A DNA stretch of 64,000 nt from Xestospongia bergquistia (GCA_963965975.1 OZ014416.1:4712001-4776000), one strand, 5' to 3'. Counted from the stretch's first letter, positions 27,183 to 42,100 are shown. A program made the numbers and translations. Notes: a model not told the origin generated them from the letters alone.

Positions 27183-30100
27183 ATGGCAGCTCAGCTATCA
27201 GAAAAAAAGTTATTAGAAGAAGAGCAGGAGAGAATTGTAAGTATATTATTAACTAATCTATTATACTACATGTGTTAGTGTACAATCAATACATTACATG
27301 TTATATGATAAATATGATGATGTAGTAAGTGAGTACTCTAACTCTTATAGTAGACTAGTGTCTGGTATTGTTAATATTAGTTGTAGTATAGTCTAATTGT
27401 CTAGTTTAAGTTTTATTAAATATAACTACTGTAAAAATATTGTCACTTTGTGTATTATATATTGGACCTGTCCTATAGTTCTATTAGTCTCATATAATAC
27501 ATGTACTTGTTTTTAAGTACATAATTAATATAAACTCAATTATTATTTTTGAGTGCCAAAAATAATAATTGAGTTTATTTTAATTATGACAAGGTAACTA
27601 ATCTGAATGGTACAACAAAGTCTCACCTTAGTTTCTATGTGGTTCATTAATCATTATGCTTAGGAATGTGATAATTACCTTATTAGAGCCCAGAATGACA
27701 GGTATACAAAAGCACATGTGTTCTCAGCAAAAACAATTCCTTGTTTTTTAGCGATACAATAAACTTAAATGAAAGAAAAAACAGACTTATTTACAAAATT
27801 TAAAAGATGTGTAAAAGACATCTAGAGCAATGTGAAGTTGAAATAGAACCATAGACTAAATTAGAATACAAATATTATGCTATAGAAGCTAAAGTTTAGC
27901 ATTATTCTGGACAATCTAATAGATCAAAGCCACACATGTGTCATCAAATCTAGCCTATTATTGCCCAAGACAAATCCTGCAATTGTTAACTAGTGTAGTC
28001 TTGTATTTATAGTATATTCATAATACTTATTACATCTTGTTCTTTTTATAAAATATTGTCACTTTCTGTATTGTGTATTTTACCTGTCATATAGTTTTAT
28101 TAGTCTCATATAATACATGTAGTTGTGTATGATTTACTATTTTTAAATATAATGACTTGTTATATAGGACTATTGTCTTTGGGAGTCTGCTAGATACGGA
28201 AATGTACACAAAGTGAAGCAATTACTCCAGAATGGAGCCAACTTTAAATCTTGTCATAATGATGTAAGATCTTATTATAGTATTATTTATTGTTATTATT
28301 TATATCTACTAATTTAGTAATTAATTAAAAATACATAGACTTAATGAGTATTGATTGTTTCTAGCTGTGTTTATATTGTGTATACACAGATATATAATTG
28401 GATTTATTTCATATATTACAATATATTTGTTTATCATATAGTATGAATTGATTGGATATATACCACCTCCTACAACACCTCATACTATAGCTTACGTCAA
28501 TGGTCACAAAATAATAGTAGATGTTCTTGAAAATGCAGGAGCTACTCCTGATTATGTAAGTGTATAAAAGTATAGTATGTAGTTGATGTCAATATTTGTA
28601 ATTACTAGAATACTTGTTTGTTATATTGATATCATGTACATGTACATACTTGTATACAACATGAAAATGTCTCCTAGTTATTATCAAGTCCTAATACACA
28701 TATCAATACATATATTGTTTATGTCTAGTTTTCTCCATACTACCTTTCTTATTACTAGCTACTAACTATAGTATTAGTTTAAAGCATATTATGTCACACT
28801 AAGATACAGCATACAGTGTCAACAATTGCCATCATATTACAGTTATAAAAGAAGTTGTCACAAATTATATAAACAATTGATGTCACAACAGTGACACCCA
28901 CATCCATTCCTCACAAGTGTATATATTAAATTCCAATGCTACTAGAGCACAGAGTTAGCATTCTTTGTTACCTAATCTTATACCTTGTTAGAAGCCTAAT
29001 TTTAGTCCATATCAATATCAGGAGCTGTTCATATAACAGATACAATATTCATTTTAATAGAGATCCTATCATTCCATCTACATTTAGAATAATATGTAGT
29101 CATCTTTGAGATTTAGTACAAAGTATTCAGTAAAATTGATAGACTTGTGTCAAACATTTATACAATAATTATTAGAAGAATACATGTATATATAAAGAAC
29201 TGGGAAATTAATTAGTTGTTTGTTGTACTAGTCACAATTATATGTAATTAAACTCAACACTTGTATATACTGTTGTATTTATTATGATGTATATTATCTG
29301 TATTTACTTGTTATGATTTATTAGAATGAAATTATGTTAGCAGCTGCTGCATTTGGACTATCAAACATCTTAAAAGACAGTATTCAGAAGAAGGCAAATG
29401 TAAATTATCAGGACAAACATGTAGTAAGTTATCATCTTATAATAATGAACGATTGTTTACTAGTAACAGAAGTTAAGAATTCTGAACGATTGTTTACTAG
29501 TAACAGAAGTTAAGAATTCTTATCATTAATTTGATGACTACTAGTTTGTGGATATAATGTATTAATATAATATAAAGTTATAAATATAAAGTTGCTATTC
29601 TATATATGTGACCATAAATACAAAAATGATGCCTAATGGACAAGCAAATTTAGAACAAACGCTTGTGTAGAAAGACTGCTATGCATCCATCTTAAGCAAG
29701 AAGTCAATTTAGTTTACATTGAGCTTGTCAGATGCTGAATTTTAATAACTTCCTGTTCAAGATGGCTGCATCAAGTGTTAGTTCAAAATTTCTTTGCTGT
29801 TAGATACTATTTTCATATTTATGGTGACATATAAAGAGTACTTTATCCATTTAGTCTTATATATTGTTAGCTTTATTGTGAAGATTTCTTGTTCTACAAG
29901 TTTTAGTTTGTTAATTGTCTAGTATTGTTTATTATTGAAGTTTTAGGTATAGTTATGCTTCTACAAACAAGTAAATAGAGAAAATTTCTAAAATAGAAGC
30001 AAATTTATGGATGGGTATTGTGTAACATCAGTCTATTATAAAGTATCCCAAAAAGATAGTATGATTGCAATTTCATCATCCCTATATATAAATAGCACAG

Positions 30101-33100
30101 TCATAGAATGCAACAACATATCACTGGTATTATTGAAGTGATATAAATGTGATTGGTTAATATCTTAAATTATTTGTACCACCGGTGCTATTATATAGAG
30201 ATGATTTAATTTCAATCCTTACTAATCCTAGACTCCAAAAGATGCTGGAGTTCTTGGTGAGAATAATCTACCAACTTTATCATTCCTATTACAAGGTTAA
30301 TAAATTTTTCTGATGTTTTTTACTACATAGTACAAATAAGTTTGGACACTAGCTTGTGACACCTTGTTACACAGACCAGGCCCATAGCAAGCTATTTTTA
30401 GTTGGTCAGGCCAGGATGTGGGTGTAACCAATTAAACACACCCTATTGGCATGCCCAGTTTTCTATTTTGTTTTTTTTTCTCAATATTTTGAAAAGATGC
30501 TACTACGATGTTCGGAGTTACTAATAAATTCATTTACTATGACTTTTGTATCAAGTAAATCAGTTCTATCCTTATGTACTGTGTAGGATCATCAAGTAAT
30601 GTAGGCGCTCTTGCATAATCTTTGATCTAAGGTATGTTTTAACACATCTTAATGTGCTGCATAATCTTTCCAATGATGAATTGGTAGCTGGGATCACTAA
30701 CAGTAGCTGCATTAGGTGCTGTACTTGTTAGATAATAGAAAGCTGGCCAGAAGAGAGAGATGCTAAGTAATCCTTGATGTTGAATATTGTGATGGTTTCG
30801 TTATCTTTGAAATTAGCTGCAAGCACTCTTAGCTGGACATAAAATTCGAATGCCAGGGTTACCACTTGATGGAATAGTTTCTTTCAATTTCTGGAAAATG
30901 CCTTCCCTTCTTGGAGAACATTTGATAAGCTTACTAATTTCGTGAGTAAGTTCAAGAGCATTCTTCATAACCTTTGATTTTTTAAAGTGTCGCAAGCTGC
31001 CAAGTTAAGGGTGTGCCCATAACAGTGAGTAAATATAGCTTTTGGTTCAACTTCACTTATCCTTTTGGCAATACAACTTCTGCTCCCTGACATAGCACTA
31101 GTACCATCATAGCATTGTCCTCGTAATTTCCCAATATTCAAGTTAAATCTTTGAAATAGTTCTATTATGATAAACGTTAATGTTGCTGCATCAACAGGGT
31201 TTCATTTAGAAAAATGGACAAGGGTGTGTGGCAAAATAATACTTAGAGAAAATTTAGGGGGCAAAGGAACTGTGTGCGTCAGTGCACCCTCTAGGGGAGT
31301 CTGGACGCATCCCCTCCAGAAAATTTTTGATTTTAGACCCTCTGCGATTGCTTCTCGTACATTTCCAGACCATTTGTGGTTTTCAAATGACATGGAACAG
31401 AAAGAGTAGAAGATTAGCAGTTTAAGTTAAAAACTGTATATTCTCCTTGTGTTTAGCCTAAGGTTGTCTTATACTGTATATTCTTTGTGTTACGTTTCAG
31501 TTCTGTATTCATTACATCCAATTACCCCTTGAAAAAAAATTGCTAACCTAATTTCCAAGGGGGGGGGGGTGAGACTCTGGCAAGTTGGGCCAATTCCCCC
31601 CCCCCCCCCCCCTAAATGAAACCCTTATCAATTGAATAAACTTGGTATAAACCTAGAAATTCCTCATGCACTTGGAAATGATCGGTCACCCAACATAGAA
31701 ATATAGTAACCTGTTTTTTGTTGGAAACATCTGTGGTTTCATTTGCCATTACAATAAGAAATGGTGTTGATTGGAGTGTAGAAACTATATTACGTAGGAT
31801 TGAAACACCCATTATTTTAATCATTTCATTTTGTATAGTAGCACTGACATAAACATCTTTTTGTTTCAAATACTATGCCAATATCTGATCTTGTTCAGCA
31901 TTCATTTTTAGCAGTTGAATAATATTGCTGTCACACTCATTTTTGTCACCTCTCAATGGAAGTGCCTGTTGACTGAGGAATTTCAAACAATTCATTCTTT
32001 CATACAATGCATGTTCATTTTTCAACTTTGATGCATGTTGCTGTGACAGCATCTCACCAACATCAGGAACTGTACATGGAATTGTTACCAATGTCTCCAC
32101 TGCCGCATCATGGCAGGCACTTTGCTCATGGTATCTAAATGCAATAGTGGCATCTTTCCAATTATGGAAACCATGTGTGACAAATGCTAGATCAGCTCTA
32201 GTACTGGACTTCATTCCTTTTATTTTAAAGCTCATTAAACACATATGACTAAAGACAGATTCAATGGATTCACTTATTAAACCAACCTGGCTGAAAGCTT
32301 CTTTCTACAACCTTAGACTTTCCAAATGGCCTCTTTGGAAAATGAAAAGCTTTTGGTTGATGTGGTTTTGATGGTATAACCACATTTTCATTAGTTATCA
32401 AAACAGATTGAGAACTTGAAGCAATGAATTGTACACACACGCACACACACACACACACACACATGTGTTTTACATAAAACCACACCCAACAATGCAATAA
32501 TAATATTAATTAATTAACGTCAGCAAAGTTGGTCCGGCCCAAACCTGACCAACCGGACCGTCTCCTATGGCCATGACACAGACTATCATTATGTCATTAT
32601 AGTTTCCTTTATGTGCTCCTAATACTCTTTTTAAAGGTCACTTAGCTAAGATGATATAGCCCATAAGCCAAAAAGGCATTACTAATGTATCAGTTATATC
32701 CATATATGGAAATAGATACAACTGTGATTTCAACAAAAGTTAGTTATGAAGTTGTATGCTTTTTAATGATGCTCATGTACTCCTGATAGTACACAGGAAA
32801 CATTCTCAATCTTCTACTGTCTACTATTAGGATATGAATATTATCAGTCAAATATTTAGTAATATTCCTAGTAATATAAAGAGAGTTAGTGGCTAATCAG
32901 ATAAGATTTTGAGATAATCATTGTATATTATAAGAACCACAATCATAGCTACCAAGTTTCACGAAACCTATTCAGTATGCATTTTCTTGAATTTCAGTAT
33001 TTTATTACTGCATTTCAGTATATTTTTTCCAAGAATGTCACACCAATATTTTTCAAAATTAGCATACATTGCAAAAGAGATTATACATTAAATTTATAGG

Positions 33101-36100
33101 AAAGATTACTTTCATTTGTGCATGACTTTGCCTTAGCTAGTAGAGAGTCACTGAATGATGATAGCTCACAACACTGAATTGCCAACTGCAACTGCACTAA
33201 TGTCATCCATGCTTAGGCTGGAAAATGTGACCCAATCCGTATTCTACTCCGTAATTTCCGTATACCGTATTTTATGGCACAATTCCGTACGAAATACGGA
33301 CAAATCCGTACGCTTGGTAGCTATGCACAATGTAAACAAAAGATGGACTTCTAGTAAAACCTCTAAACTGTCATTATTATAGCAAATAACATAAAATGTT
33401 GTTATGATATGAATAATGTCACTATGATGTAACTGATTGACTTTATATATTTATCTACTGTAGTATTGATAGTTATCCCATAAGTTCCCATTGATGATTA
33501 CACTCATCATTAAAAACGTGGGCCTTATTAATTACCCATGATGAGTATCTACCTTACATAATTATAAGTAATTAATTTGTAAGCACGTTTTTTTATTGTT
33601 TTTTTCTTTCTATAGTATCATCGGACTGCTTTGCATTATGCTTCAAAGGAAGGACAAATTGAGATAGTACAGTTACTATTAACAGCTGAGGCAGATCCTA
33701 ATATTTGTGATGAGGTTTGTATTATGTATAGAGATGGTTTATATTTTATATACTTGTGTATTCTGTTTACTCCATATACATGTATGTAATACTACTATAC
33801 ACTCTCCAAGTTGAGAAGAGCTACTCAGGCATGTAAATAACTTTGCTGTTTTATGTGCTATCCACATGGGACTTGGACCAATCAATTCAGCTTGCATGCA
33901 AATGCATATTTTGTAGATAAAATTTGGCTCTATAGTGTATAGTAGTATTATATACATGTACATGGAGTAAACAGAATAGTAGTAAACTATAAAGCTCCAT
34001 ACATTTCAATGGCATACTTTCATGATACTTCAAGTTTTGTACCTTTAAGGATTTAATGAATAACTATTTTCACCTTAAGAAGTCCGCCGTCTGTCACATG
34101 GCAATTCAAAATTATAGTTGTAATTATATGAACAGATGTTTTATTATAACAATTATTATTATTAAAATAATAACCAGGTATTGTCTTAAGGCAGCTATAA
34201 AGCCACCAAGGCTCTGAATAAACATAACCTTTTTATCAAAGAAGGAGGCTGAGAATGCCTGATAGAGGTAGTAGATTTGGCTTTACGATCAAAATCATCA
34301 ATGACAGGCATTGTTTCAGAGATCCTGAGTCTATTTACACCTGTAGAGTTCCTCAAAATAGTCATAGACACTTGCAACAACCTCCTTTGTTTGTGACCTC
34401 AGTCTCTTTTCCCTTTGATATCTTCACGAACACAAGAGAAATTGTGGTGTGTTTGCATGCCATGCATGTGAACTAATAATGAATATGAAAGTGCTTGACC
34501 TCTCTGAGGTCTTATCCAGAGACTTTCTTTATTCTTTTTAGCCTCCTCAAGTGACCTATACCACAGAATGCAGACAAGAGATATCTCACATGATATGCAA
34601 GATGATAATTGATGACTCATTTTCTATTCGATCAAACGTTGCCATCTACTGGGTACTTTGCACTCTAATTGACAAAAGCTCCAACACTTTCCAACTTCTT
34701 AGTAAACGTTAGTAATTCTCCAATTATAGCTTTGGTGCCAGTATTTTTAGTTTGCACTCAATGTATCGACAAAGATAACTGCCAAAATTTAATAAAACTC
34801 ATAATTTTCCAAAAAAGTATTTTTACAAAATTCTCACTTTAAAAAGTTGGAAGATGTTATAAGCTGTATGCTTGAATTGTTGAATCTTCACTGAAAGCTG
34901 TGCTTTTTTAAAAAGGTTTTTCAGACTTTTAAATCTTTTTGTTCATTTGACTGTCCTTTTGGCAGTATTCGTAAGAAGTACAGAAGTTTTGCCACCATCC
35001 ACTATAGCTTGGTGGCTACCAGTGCTGTTTTTGCTGAGTTAAAGCAGTTTAAAGCCATTTGCCCGGATCACAGACACACACACACACTGACAGACTCGCT
35101 ATGCACCCATGAGCAGCGAGGTTAATTATAATGTACTTCCATGCTAATTACATATAATAGGAGAGGAAATGTGTGCCTATCATTAGCACGACAAATCTGC
35201 ATATTGTCAGCAGTGATGTCTATATTAGAAAGATGCCTCTAGTAGAAATGTTAAAATATAATGTCACCAATCCTACCTACTATATTGTAGTTATTCATAT
35301 ACAGTACAGATGTCTCTCCTTTGTCTGTTATCTTTCATTTGCATCGATTAGGAAATTTTTAAACTTTATTGTAATATTGAACAGTAATTAGTAATTGAAT
35401 TGTAGTCACATTCACATTATCTATTGTTTATTCTTTTTTAGTATCAACAGACTGCTTTGCATTATGCTTCAAGTGAGGGACATTCTGAGATAGTTCAGTT
35501 ACTATTAACAGCTAAGGCAAATCCCAATATTTGTGATTTGGTATGTATTACATATAGAGATGGTTCATATTACATGTACTTGTTTATTATATTCACTCCA
35601 TGTACATGTATGTAATACTACTAGTATATATATTATATCAGTACAGGATATTTAACAATATACGTGAACATCACTAAACATGACACAGACAACATGAATC
35701 AGCAAACTTATACTGCCCTAACTCTTGAACTAAATTGTCATTTCAATATCTTGTATTCAAGCTTTATAATTGTTAAGAGAGTAGTAAGATATTCTATTAA
35801 ATTAACATGGCAGATCTTTTCTTAAAAGTTTCTGTTACATTATGTTACTCCAGAACAGCCAAAATATAATAGAAAGTTAGCCTCTTTCCATTCTAATTAA
35901 TTAGGAACTAGTAAAATATTTTCGGACCCAGAGGGTGCTTATTATTAGAACATGCAAATATGTATTGACAGAACTATGTCTACATTGGAGAGGTGCCTAT
36001 AATGAAAATCTTAAAATGTATTCACACCAATGCAACTTATGATGTAGTGATACATACACAATACAAGAGACGTATTCTTTGTCATTTTCTTTTATTAGCA

Positions 36101-39100
36101 AAGCTTAGCTAGTTTTTAAATGTAAAGAAGAGTTAGTTAGGGTCCTATTAGTTTAATGTTTGTTCAATAGTACCAGGAACATACAAGAATTATCAATAAG
36201 TGTTCAACTGCTGTTATGTTTGTGTTCTAAACATTATTTAAATGTGTTCAATAATTATTCCATATAAGGGATATGCACTTAAGTTCACAGTACTGTTAAG
36301 AATGTCTTGGAAACAATGAATAGAATTGCTATTACCAATGGTGAGGAAAATGAAGAAACTAAGAAAAAGGTCTTATGCATCGAAAGAGTGTTTAGAAGAA
36401 GTTTGCTTAGAGGTTCTTGAAGCTTTTGTCATCAAGGAGATGGAAATAGTTGAATAACTTTATATTTTTTTATAAGAGAAGCTCTTTAGCAATACATGAA
36501 AACTAATCTTAGGCTTGACGAGATGCTGGAGTCTATTGAGAATGTTGTACTAGCTCTTTGTTCTCATTTGTAAGGGTAATGAACAGAACTTTCTTTGCTA
36601 CATAGTACAAAAAAATTAGGACACCAATACATGATACCTTGTCCACACAGATGACGAGTATGTAGTATAAATTTCTCATATGTCCTTTCAGTACTTTTTA
36701 AAGCACACTTTGCTAAGAGGTTACAGCCCAGAAGCCTTAAAACTATAAAACACTTAGTAATATCCAATAGAAATAGTTATAGAAGTTAGAGGTTCTTTGC
36801 GATGTTTGTATATTCCTAATGAACACACTATGTCAGTAATATGTGATTTTGTGTAATATAAATAGGATCTTCTGTTGTTATTAAATCATTTATTACATTT
36901 ATAGTGGGGACATAGTTCACTTCATGCAGCATACTGGCATCATGAAATAGACATTTTGGAGCTCTTATGTTCCTTAGGAGGAGATGTAGACCAAGTTAAA
37001 AACGTAAGTGATAAATATAATAATATATTTACTGTATATGATGACAAGGACATAGTGATCTTACATGTTATGATATATTATAAACATGACCTAATTATAT
37101 GTTGGTACATGTCACAGATATAATATACTATTTATTTTAATAGGATGACTTACTTTTGACTTCAGCTAAAAATGGTGATATACATAATGTAAATGTAGCA
37201 CTTACATCAGGTGCTAATGTCAATGTTCATTTTCTCTATGTTCATCCATTTGTGGAGGTTAGTATACTGATTATAGTATATGTATTGTTAATAGTAGTTG
37301 TGGTCTATTAGTGAATACATTAGTACTACTGTAAGGTCATAAAATTGGAGTGTTGAAACTTCTTGTTTTTTTGAAAAATTCTATTATTCATGCAATTAAA
37401 TTTGCATGTTAAATTTTGAGTTAAATACTTTACAAACAAATTAATGAAAAATATTTACTTTATTGCACATTAACTTAAAGGTTTATTGATACTAAACTAC
37501 ATATAATACAAACTAATATTAGAAGTAATAGTAATGGGATATCTATTATTGTTATATTAAGGCATCATGTCATGAGATACAGGTAAACACAATGTACAGT
37601 GACTAACAAAAAATGTACATTCTATGACAATTGATGTTTGATTGAGCAATCAACATTGTGACAGGTCATACAATCACTACAAATGTTATGTGCTCTAATT
37701 AAGTAGTATAAAATATCAATTTTTCTGAAAATAGCATTTAGCCAGCCATATTAACTTTAATTATAATACCTGTGTTTTATGTGGGTAGTCAATTTATTTA
37801 TTATCTTAGGTACTGAGATGATAACAATTTATGTCTAAAGGAAACTACTGTTTTTGTTTTTTCTTTAACTATGTAGATATTTAACAGAAACACGATCATA
37901 AATAATTAAATGATAAGGCCAAATGCCACAAATATCTTAGGGACATGAGGGCTATTTTAAGTTTACTAGGATGAATTCTGAAACAATCTGAGATAGTAAA
38001 ACCATATATGTGTCATATTTGTATATACAAATCAAAGAAAATATATTTTAAGTACATGATACAGACAATATGAACTAGTATTTTTATTGCCTGCTATCAT
38101 AGCTGGTGATCCTAAATTGTCATTTCAATATCTTTTATTCAGGCTATAATTCTTTTTTTAGTAGCAATCTATTGTTATCAATTATTAAGACAGAACGACT
38201 TGGTATCAAGAGTTTCTGATAGTTGTTAGTCCACAACTGACAAAGTATAAATTGTTGTAGTCTACAACAAAAATTTTAGTCTATTTCCATTGTAATTAAT
38301 TAGACACTCATGAAATTAATTAAGGAAACCAGAGAGTGACTATATTACAACAAGCAAAAGTATGTATTGTCAAAAGTGATTTCTATATTGAAAGGTGTTA
38401 CATTAGAAATGTTAAAACAAAATGTCATCAATACTACCTACTATATGGTAGTTATTTATATACAATACAGATGTCTCCTTTGCCTGTTATCTTTCATTAT
38501 CAAGCTTATTTTTTTTAAATTTATTGTAGTATAAACAATTATTAGTATTTAATTTGTAGCCACATTATTTTACTGTTTATTTTTTCTATAGTTTTATCAG
38601 ACTTCTTTGCATTTAGCATCACGGAAAGGTCATGTTGAAGTAGTTCAGCTACTATTAACAGCTAAGGCAGAACCCAATATTTGTGATAAGGTTTGTATTA
38701 TGTATAGAGATCGTTTTTATTACATATTCTAGTGTATTGTTTTTACTCAATATACATTTAGGTAATACTACTAGTATGTATTATATCAGTACAGGATATT
38801 ATAATGATATACATATAGATGTACATCACTAAACATGATACAGAAACATGAACCAGCAATCTTATGCAACTCCTGCCTTAACTGTTGAAGCTAAATTGTC
38901 ATTTTTAATGTCTTGTATTTGGGCTTTGTACTCAATTAGAAATTAGCTTTTGAAGAGTGCCAACATTCTATGCAAGTAACTCTGGTTTAACTATGGATAC
39001 AGCACCATTAGTTCGTGCCTTTTTTCACAGATGACGTGCTTGCAACTTGAACATTATTCGGTCGACAATACCTACCCAACGACTATGACACTCCATTGCC

Positions 39101-42100
39101 TTTAAAATATTCACAGTTTCTCTCTCAATCTCTGGATAACTAGTGGCAATTATCATGTCATATAAATTCATAGATTTGTGGGAGATTCTTCTAGACAACA
39201 CTGCCTAATAGAATGGCTATTAGCTCTCACACACAACTCTTCAGCAGGGTCTTGCCTTTCTCAAGCCTACCAAAGGGCTGTCACTCTTTTTAACAACATT
39301 TATGTGTGCTATAAATTCCTATTTGGCTATAATATCAGAGCTCAGACACAATCTGACCAGAAGCTGCCTAGCCTATCTTCATAATATAGTTTGGAGGCAG
39401 ATCACTTGATAATGAAGGCTGGGAGGACCTATAACTATGTTTTTCACTTGCTAGCAACAGCTGACCCAACTCTGTATTAGTGGAACTAAATCCTTCTCTA
39501 TTAATTTCCTTTATAGGCCCAACCTTGCTAAGCAACATTTTGAGCCATGCCCATTGTGCCTGGAGGCAAATCATTTAACAAAGGCATGTGTGCTAGCACC
39601 CTTAGTTCACTGATTTCTTCAATTACCCTCTTCCATAACAACATCATCCAAGAATCAGCCCTCTCCCAATGGAATTCAAATATTTATCTCATAGAATCCA
39701 GGGTGCTTGTATGCTGCCTGGTACCTGCTGTTACAAATGCCAGTAGTTTCAGACACGGCTTCTTCATTGCCCTTGATTACTCTCAGCATTGATTGCACAA
39801 GTTACATTAAGAACTAAGTCTCCTAAATGACCTCTATAGCAGATCCTTCTAAATATGATTTATAATGAAAAATGCTAACCTTAAATTTTGAATTATATTG
39901 TATATGTTACAATAATTCATCTTACAATAATTAATCTTTCATTATTACTATTAAAACAAAAGACCAACCTTACAGTTAGATTTATTAGACAATAATCACT
40001 GATATACCTTTAACAGTTGCTATCATGTCTTCATTAATGTTATTGATGTAGTCAATTGAATCAGAGCACACATGATTGTAGCTGAATCACATGATATGAA
40101 TTTTATTTTAGTCAGTTAATAAAGTTTGTTGGACTTTACCTTTCATAATCTTATTATACTCTTACAAAATTTTCCATTTGACCATACTCTGAGTATTGTT
40201 GACCAGGTGTTTAAATGAAGCATTTTACACAAGTCAGATATTGTAGTTTAGAAATAATGTGAATAGACAAATAATGATATCATAATTCTTTACAAAGGTC
40301 AATGGGTGTGGTTTGTGATGTGGTTTCTTTGTGTGCTTATATCTTTTTTCTTCAATATTGAATTTGTGTGTCTTAATTTGTTAGCTTGTTTAGTGACTCA
40401 ATAATAATGTCATATAGTGACATCATGGAATGAGATATAGCTAATAAAGAGGATATGTTCCTACTAAAGTTTGTTTGTCGCATGTGTTAGCTGCTGTTGG
40501 TAGTTTATATTGAATATGTACAACATATTGTGTAGTTACTTGTCATATTATACAGTGTAATACAATTGTTGTGATGGAGTGTACTGATGACTGGTTTCAT
40601 TGACTATGTAGTTTACTGTCTAATAGTTTCTTATTTTTTTATTATTTAACTTTGCTTCTTATATTTCCAGATAGGACGTACACCTGCACATCTTGCAGCA
40701 GAGGAGGGACATGCTGACATAGTAAAATTGTTAATTGAAATGGGACAAGCTAACATCAATGCTAAGGATTTGGTAAGTCACAGTAATTGTCTTACAAAGC
40801 ATGTCATTGTGTCAAATTATGACCAATCAAGTAATTTAAAATACATCATTTGTGGTTAACAAATTAATAGGACTTAAGGTGATTCAGTAAGAAACATACT
40901 CTACAGCAACTGTTCTTTAGCAGTTATAGATTGTTTTAATAATTAAAATTATAGTACATTTAAATGATAACACAAATGCTTATTATTGATGAACTTCATT
41001 TAAGTCAGTAAGTGAATGACCAAAAACTTGTACCTTCGTTATGTCATTTGTAACATAGTGATGAGGCTATTCTCATTTCAAAGAGTGGAGAAAGACTTCT
41101 TGTCAGTCATAGTCACTACAAAATACAATATAAATACACATGCACTGTGTTTTACAAGCAAGCAACATAATACAATGATAGTTTAGTTGTAATAAGTGGT
41201 CTCAGCACTACATCCTTCGGTGTTTCTTATTAGCAAAAAAATGCTAAGCATTCGGTAATGTCTTGGTATTTGAATGCACTACAATATTTATTTTTCACAT
41301 TACTATATATAGTAATATAAATAAGACATATTGTTGTACATATAGTTGACTGTGAACCTACAAGCATGTTGTATGATATAAATGTATCATTGTAGACTGT
41401 GAGTGTACTCATACAAACAAAGTGCATGTACATATGATGTTCCAAAGATATTCTTAACAATCTGTACCTTGTAAGGTTGTCATTATTGTGTACAGCTTGT
41501 TTATTTGAAAAATCAGGATTAGTTTCTTGAAAATTACAGAACAGTGAAGTAGTGTAAATTTGCATAATATATTAGTATTGATGATGTCAACTATTTGTTC
41601 ACGTAATAATGATGTAATGACACTCCAATAATACACTGGTCATACATTTAACTTCTTACTAGTGTCTGTGATATAAAAGAACATAATGTATCTTTTATTT
41701 TATTGGATCCTTATATTTACTTATTTATTGATAACTGGTTACATTGACTGTATATTTTATTGTCTAATAGTTGTTCTTTTGTAAGTAAATAACCTTGTTT
41801 ATTATGTTCCTAGAGAGGATGTACACCTGCACATTATGCAGCAGAGGGAGGACATACTGACACAGTAAAACTGTTAATTGAAATTGGACAAGCTGATATC
41901 AACACTAAGGATAGAGTAAGTCACAGTAATTGTATTACAAGACATATGTTTGTACCAAATTATGACCAATGAAGTAATTAAAATTATTTCATCTATTTCA
42001 TAAGATATTCTTTTACTATCTGCATTTTGTAAAGTTATTATCATTGATTTTCTTGTAAGGTTGTAATCATTTTCTACTATATCAACAACTTCTTTGTTTG

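Larger units (their letters stand above)
30377..32575 (-). mobile_element. Internally deleted hAT transposon (ZMYM1/DUF4371-like transposase)
   Basis: The element lies in the intron before exon 33616. An 8-bp target duplication ACACAGAC is seen at 30369-30376 and 32576-32583. The termini are imperfect inverted repeats (CAGGCCCATAG at one end, CTATGGCCATG at the other, plus a shared GTTGGTCAGG further in). Minus-strand fragments in order are: an N-terminal zinc-finger-like part (31876-32244; GFHNWKDATIAFRYHE, ALPLRGD), a part with MANETTDVSNKKQVT (31612-31869), a part with GQCYDGTSAMSG and HTLNLAA (about 31000-31190), THEISKLIKCSPRRE (30813-30995), and the C-terminal dimerisation part PATNSSLERL with VKTYLRS (about 30600-30700). 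An in-frame TAG (31873-31875), a frameshift near 30980-31000, an internal deletion and a nested MITE make it inactive. Confidence 0.85.

Noticed and set aside
27183-28263. A missing kinase domain upstream, as in DAPK1
   Set aside because: No kinase motifs were seen between the satellite and the first ankyrin exon. The ATG exon has a convincing start and donor.
30225-30320. Extra ankyrin exon in the intron before 33616
   Set aside because: The stretch after CCTAG has no ankyrin pattern and matches duplicated intron DNA near 36505.
31167-31409. 80-codon frame and its reverse-strand partner
   Set aside because: Both lie inside the nested MITE, which is noncoding.
33155-33382. 75-codon plus-strand frame
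   Set aside because: It spans the right half of the CCGTA-rich MITE and its flank and has no splice support.
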